DNA of 64,000 nt, taken from positions 1,922,001 through 1,986,000 of the forward strand of contig JACGCN010000003.1 in NCBI GenBank assembly GCA_014905825.1, in the 5' to 3' direction. This document shows positions 60,267 to 64,000 of the stretch, one piece after another. The number at the start of each line of letters is the position of its first letter. The stretch's first letter is position 1. The position numbers were made by a program, and so were the translations under genes. This DNA comes from Lyophyllum atratum. Taxonomy: Eukaryota > Basidiomycota > Agaricomycetes > Agaricales > Lyophyllaceae. A model generated the notes under the pieces. It searched no databases. It saw only the letters and a program-made list of their open reading frames with translations, and was not told the DNA's origin.

Positions 60267-60854
60267 CGTTTCAATCGCGTCCTTACGCTGTCCTTCAGGA
60301 TGGTAGGCGGTGGAGAGCGCTGGTGGTCTGGCAAACGTCCAAGTTGGCGGAAAGTCGCGTCAAGTCACGTGCTCGTGTACAAGTCGAGAGCTGACCCCAA
60401 GCCGACCCTTCTCCGGTTGTTCTCCGGGTCCCTCAATATGAGAAGTCTTCCGAGGCCTTGAGGGGATTTTGTGACTACATGCCTGCGTCCATGTTCTCTC
60501 GGACAGAAACATTTTTTCAGTTCCACTCCATGAGGTTGATGCCACTAGGTACCTAATCTTTGATGGACTTGACCCACCTGTATGGCCAACGCCTGACAGA
60601 TGGATTGGCTTCGGCTTCAAATGAACAATTCGCTGAGATTTACAACTTTTTGTGGTACTGGGGCAATCAAGGAGGAGTTAGCTCACTCAGTTGCGGCACA
60701 GCAGCTTGAACACAAGCCAATCCTTACATAATCTCACATCCATCCCTGACGCTGCTGGTCACAAACTATCACAAACCAGACTAACCTCTTTTTCCGCTTT
60801 TTCCTCTCTCTCCTCTCCCCCTGGCTGCTCTGACTCTCGTAATTTCTTATATTA
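60267..60854. promoter_or_regulatory. Divergent promoter region, ADIP and ubiquitin protease genes
   Basis: 588 bp between two divergent starts (60266 minus, 60855 plus). It must hold both promoters. No defined motif array. Confidence 0.5.
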
Positions 60855-63800
60855 ATGCCCGGGGTCACAGTACTGCCCAATTCACCGGGTCTGGGAGGCT
60901 TTGGTTCACCACAGCTGGGTAAGAGGATGTCAACTCTCGGCATGAACGGGCAGCAAACAAGGGCCGTACCAGCGACGCAGAACGGAGTCGGAAGACAGTA
61001 CGATGGCCTGAATGCTATCGCTATCAAGGAGAAAGCGATAGACTCCGTCCAAAAGGAAACCCGAGGCTGCACACCCATGACATTAATCAAGACAGCACGG
61101 ACACAATACAGCGCAGGAAGGGAGAGCGAGAGTAAAGGCGACCTCCGGGCGTCTTTAGCTGCATACGTCAAGGCAGCCAGTCTAGCAAAAATAGCAATCG
61201 AATCTCCCGACAACCAGAAGGGTAGCCCTTTGTGGAAGGAAATTGGGGATTTTTGGAAGGTATGCCGACCTGCCAACCCTAATATCCCTGCCGTTAATCA
61301 TCCTGTAGATTCACGCTGACGATCTTGGTGCCCGCTTGAAAACTGTGGAGGAGAAGTTGAAGGCAATTGAGAAAGCTCATCCACCGTGCGCATTTCGCTC
61401 CGAGACTGACACACGCCTCTTGCTAACAATTTCACAGCACTCCCGAGTCGCCAGATGGACCAATTAGCAAACCAGGAGGGAGTATTAGCGATCGTGTGAA
61501 AGCTCTTCAGGAGAACGGGCTGTCTGTGGCAACGACGAAACGGTTCTCGCAGACACTTTCGACGAAGATGACACCACCAAGTTCTCCAAAACAAGTTTCG
61601 ACGCGCTTGTCGACGCCCCAAACCGCAATAGTAACTCTAGTGCCTTCCGCGACTACTTCTTCCACCCCATCCCCTCGCACATTGATTTCTCCAGCGTCAT
61701 TTGGCCCTCCCTCCCCTTCTTCCACCCCCTCATCATCGCCCCAACTTAATGCCTTCGACGTGTCTGGATTTACGCAAGCTTTTCCTTCTATAGAGGAGCT
61801 TGATGAATCAGCGGCGTTCAACCTCCCGGCAGCGCCTACCAATGGAATGCCTATCAATGGAACCGGAAAACCTCCGCTAAAAGGTATCCGCAATGGAGAA
61901 TCATCCTCACCATCACCATCATCAGGATCGGCCAAGAACATGACTGCCCCAATTGAAAGACCTTCTAGCACACCAATACCCCCGACTGTCAACTCATTTT
62001 CGAGTCGGCCTGGATCACCGACGAAGCCGCCATTACCGCATAAACCTTCTCGTCTCTCTCTGCACTCGTCCGCTATCCCAAGCCAGATCGGGCCCAGACC
62101 TATTATTCCAGTATCTGGGACCGCCACGCCGAGCGAACTATCGATGTATCTGCAACTGCACAAGGTTCTCCTTCTCGATGTGCGGAATCGGGCTGACTTT
62201 GAGCGAGAGCATATCCGCAGTGGGGCTGCGATCGCTTGCGTCGAGCCTTCTGTACTTCAGCGTAAAAGGTATGTTTGTTACCTTTCGTAGGCTCCCATGA
62301 CTCACCATGCTGAGCAGTTTGACCCTCGACCGCCTCGAAGAGTCGATGTTCGTTGCGCCAATGAGTGATCAGAGTGTCTTCTCCAATCGTGACAAATTCG
62401 ACCTTGTTGTGATCTATGATGATGATTCGAAGAGTCTTGGTCCCAGCGATTCACCACTCTCTGTTCTACATCGTCTGATAGGCGAGCAATCAATACAGAA
62501 AATGTTGAAGAGACAACCGATGCTTCTAGTGGGTGGGCTGAACGCGTGGCGACGCGAATTTGGTGCTCCTTTGCGACCGGAACCGCAAAGCACTGGGTTT
62601 TCAGAACTTCAATCACCCTCAAGTCCGCCATCCATCCCACCGAGCACGAGTCCGAGAAATCCCTTCTTCATCAATGGCAGAGCTACCACACCATCGTCTA
62701 TCTCGTCATCGATACCAGAGTCGCAATTCCATCGTTCAAATATTTCACTGGATCAAAGCTCTGGTCATTCCAGGTTAGTATCAATCCTCCCCTCATCGTT
62801 GGCAGCTGTTGATTCTATCGTTCTAGGTCCCCTGCGGAGGCCGCATACCCAACTAACCTCCCGCCAACGAACGGAGGTCTCTCTCGGAGGCCAGCTCTCA
62901 CACGACCTAGTTCGAGTTCAATATCCTATACCAGAAGCTTCGACAGTGTAATTCGATCATCATTTCTCAGTTGCCTATTTGCTGACGTTCCTCCGTAGAT
63001 TGGCTCTCCATCTCAGACCCTCAATAATATCCCTTCTTCAAGTCCATTTACATACCCGCAACTATCACGAAATATAACCCCCGCAACATCTGGATCTGGA
63101 ACCCCATTATCCCCAGCCTCCCTTCCGCATCACGATATTACGTCACCGCCTCAAGCATCCATCAATCCTTCTCAATTATCGCGCAGACGTAGTGATTATA
63201 TTGATCAGTCCCAAGAAGCGGTATCTGGCCTTCATAATCGTACCGCGATCGACTACCCCGAACTTTCCACTCCGCAGGTCCTGCGGCCGCCGCCCCTAGC
63301 CGCGTCATCGGCATTGGAGCGACAAGACAATCGTCCTCGACTACAGAATGTCCCGTCACCCTTCTCGCCGAATGCTCCTGAACTCCCTAGGATACAATCC
63401 GAATACCCGGCGACCTACTGGTTTGATGCATACATTGGCGTTTCCGGTTTGCAGAACCTTGGAAACACGTGCTACATGAACGCGCCTATACAGTGTTTAA
63501 GCGCGACAGTTCCGTTTGCGAGATTCTTCACAGGTCAGTCCTGGTATCATCACAGGTGGACGACATATTCATACAGCTCTTGCGTGCAGAGGGTAAATGG
63601 AAGAATGCCATCAATCGCGTCAACCCGTTAGGTTCCAAGGGCAGACTTGTCACTTCTTTTTCCCAGCTCCTTGGCAAGATGTGGGACACCAGAGAATCAT
63701 CGCTTTCGCCCCACGAGTTCAGAGTAAGATCTTTGTTTCTATATAGCACCTCCAAACTAATACACAAACCTAGCACATGATATGTTCGCTCAAGGCGCAA

Positions 63801-64000
63801 TATAGGGGGTCGGACCAGCATGATTCACAGGAATTCCTCAGTTTCCTTTTGGATGGGATTCACGAGGACTTTAACCGTGTCCTGGCCAAAGACCCTTGGA
63901 TACCTACCCCTGAACACGAAGCAGCGCTGGAAAGGCTGCCTGTGCAAATAGCGAGTGACCAGGAGTGGAACATCTGGCGAAAACGTAATGACAGCCTAAT
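60855..64000 (+). CDS. Ubiquitin carboxyl-terminal hydrolase with rhodanese domain (Doa4/USP8-like), partial
   Basis: Deubiquitinase of the USP family, cut by the right edge. It starts at ATG 60855. Exon 1 ends at 61260, further exons join at 61310-61394, 61439-62270, 62319-62774, 62828-62951, 63000-63534, 63589-63723 and 63775 onward. Residues about 60-150 resemble the MIT/USP8-dimerisation-type helical region (KTARTQYSAGRESESKGDLRASLAAYVKA). A Pro/Ser-rich linker precedes a rhodanese-like domain (VLLLDVRNRADFEREHI to MLLVGGLNAWRR). The USP catalytic domain begins GVSGLQNLGNTCYMNAPIQCLSA, with the nucleophile Cys, followed by SDQHDSQEFLSFLLDGIHED. In yeast Doa4 this domain order serves ubiquitin recycling at endosomes; that role here is inferred. 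Confidence 0.88.

Noticed and set aside
60734..61276. 180-residue minus-strand frame
   Set aside because: Antisense to the first exon of the ubiquitin protease, without motifs.

Overview
The window is nuclear DNA of a filamentous basidiomycete, most likely an Agaricomycete. The evidence is dense short GT-AG introns (mostly 49-60 nt), several coding exons of 4-21 nt, a ribosomal protein gene whose first coding exon is only the ATG, F-box and BTB proteins of the kind expanded in mushrooms, and a Ty1/Copia element with a fungal-type Gag. No CRISPR array, tRNA, rRNA or bacterial operon structure was seen. Gene models were built by joining exons by eye until the frame closed; for most genes the exon lengths add up to an intact frame.

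Left third (1-23 kb): a truncated anion:cation symporter (ACS) transporter gene at the edge, a SUR7/PalI-type membrane protein, a 1120-residue Reg1-like regulator of protein phosphatase 1, a Baeyer-Villiger-type flavin monooxygenase, a complete and probably very young Copia retrotransposon (13151-18668, LTRs identical by eye, 5-bp target duplication), and a second, intact 18-exon ACS transporter.

Middle (23-45 kb): a 1734-residue coiled-coil protein with a C-terminal PACT domain (spindle pole body/centrosome), cardiolipin synthase, a small lineage protein, a BTB protein, a small possible gene, ribosomal protein uL5 (RPL11), two tandemly duplicated F-box genes with acidic tails, and nitronate monooxygenase. 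Two non-autonomous mobile elements not marked by any ORF lie here: a 318-bp poly(A) retroposon-like insertion with an 11-bp duplication (33298-33615), and a 637-bp terminal-inverted-repeat element with an 8-bp duplication and seven copies of an internal motif (37364-38000).

Right third (45-64 kb): a She3-like coiled-coil protein divergent from a RING protein, a ubiquitin-like/WLM metalloprotease, a secreted membrane-anchored protein, the small subunit of DNA polymerase delta, a phenol-hydroxylase-type FAD monooxygenase, an Afadin/alpha-actinin-binding (SSX2IP/Msd1-type) protein, and a rhodanese-containing ubiquitin protease cut by the right edge.

Most genes are ordinary housekeeping or accessory fungal genes with no operon logic. 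The observations most worth following are the two unlabelled mobile elements, the extreme microexons of the two transporters, and the young Copia insertion that separates an oxygenase gene from a transporter gene.
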